The notes beneath the pieces are model-generated. The model had not been told where the DNA came from. It searched no databases and saw only the letters and a program-made list of their open reading frames with translations. Of a stretch of DNA of 6,408 nucleotides, positions 6,209 through 6,408 are shown one piece after another. Both the position numbers and the translations under genes were made by a program. Source of the stretch: Thermomicrobiales bacterium. Its GTDB lineage: Bacteria; Chloroflexota; Chloroflexia; Thermomicrobiales; UBA6265. Position 1 is the stretch's first letter, and each line of letters opens with the position of its first letter. The DNA is taken from contig JAUJMG010000245.1 in assembly GCA_030446955.1 (NCBI GenBank), positions 1 through 6,408 on the forward strand, given 5' to 3'.

Positions 6209-6406
6209 TCATACGAGTCGCTTCGCGCGCGGATCGGCTAAGACGGCTCCTCGGGCATGAAGAATATGGGCATTGACGTGCTCCTTGAAGTCGGCATGCT
6301 CGCGTACCAGGTCGATCGGGAGGCTCCACATCTCCTCGACTTCGAAGACCTGGTTGAATAAGACGACCACGAGGACATCAAAGCAGTCTTGATGGAGATT
6401 CCGCAT
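6209..6406 (-). CDS. C-terminal fragment of a conserved protein, possibly nuclease-like (cut by window edge)
   Basis: 65 codons end in TGA 6211-6209 and stay open to the right edge. The first Met (6406) may be internal, because only two bases precede it in the window. The peptide has a hydrophobic strand (FDVLVVVLFN), then FEVEEMWSLP and a segment with EHADFKEHVNAH and RGAVLADPRAKRL. This arrangement recalls the C-terminal part of uncharacterised proteins that I associate with PD-(D/E)XK nuclease-like folds. That link is from memory and weak; no catalytic residues are present here. By hand count the stretch is about 56% G+C against about 72% in part of the adjacent gene, and it uses TTA twice along with CAA and AAT, so its origin may differ. 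It converges on the dehydrogenase gene with 46 nt between stop codons. Confidence 0.55.
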   Translation of the reverse strand: MRNLHQDCFDVLVVVLFNQVFEVEEMWSLPIDLVREHADFKEHVNAHILHARGAVLADPRAKRLV

Positions 6407-6408
6407 CG

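Noticed and set aside
1..6408. CRISPR arrays, tRNA or rRNA genes, insertion sequences, integrases
   Set aside because: I saw no regularly spaced repeats, no tRNA or rRNA signature and no transposase or integrase motif in any frame.

Overview
This window comes from a high-GC bacterial chromosome. A hand count of one stretch of the last complete gene gives about 72% G+C, and most codons end in G or C. No RNA gene, rRNA, marker protein or mobile element fixes the taxonomy. The gene types would suit Thermomicrobia/Chloroflexota or Actinobacteria, but that is an impression and not a result.

Layout. Positions 1-4232 are read on the minus strand. In order of transcription they hold: a polytopic GT-C type membrane glycosyltransferase of the polyprenyl-phosphate-mannose-dependent kind (4232-2649); a 152-nt gap; a complete ABC exporter half-transporter (2496-715); a 70-nt gap; and the first 214 codons of a second half-transporter that runs off the left edge (644-1). 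The complete ABC subunit has Asp in place of the Walker B catalytic Glu and Gln in place of the switch-loop His. These are the marks of the degenerate subunit of a heterodimeric exporter (TM287/288, BmrCD type). The neighbouring gene has the N-terminal extension usual in the other subunit, so the two probably form one machine.

Positions 4233-4457 form a divergent intergenic region. It carries the most structured non-coding DNA in the window: a perfect 10-bp inverted repeat whose proximal arm ends 3 nt before the glycosyltransferase ATG, plus a third 7-bp copy exactly 10 bp away, and two smaller inverted repeats. The set could be an operator or an RNA switch over the ribosome-binding site.

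The plus strand then carries a histidine phosphatase (4458-5156), a 217-nt gap with several GC-rich potential hairpins, and an extended short-chain dehydrogenase related to uronate dehydrogenase (5374-6162). At the right edge a minus-strand fragment (6406-6209) converges on it. Its composition is clearly lower in G+C (about 56% by hand count) and it looks like the C-terminal end of a conserved protein that begins outside the window.

Most of the genes belong to recognisable families and nothing here is a clear new defence or mobile system. The points most worth checking are the divergent-region repeat, the degenerate ABC pair next to a membrane glycosyltransferase, the unusual cofactor region of the dehydrogenase, and the compositionally different right-edge fragment.
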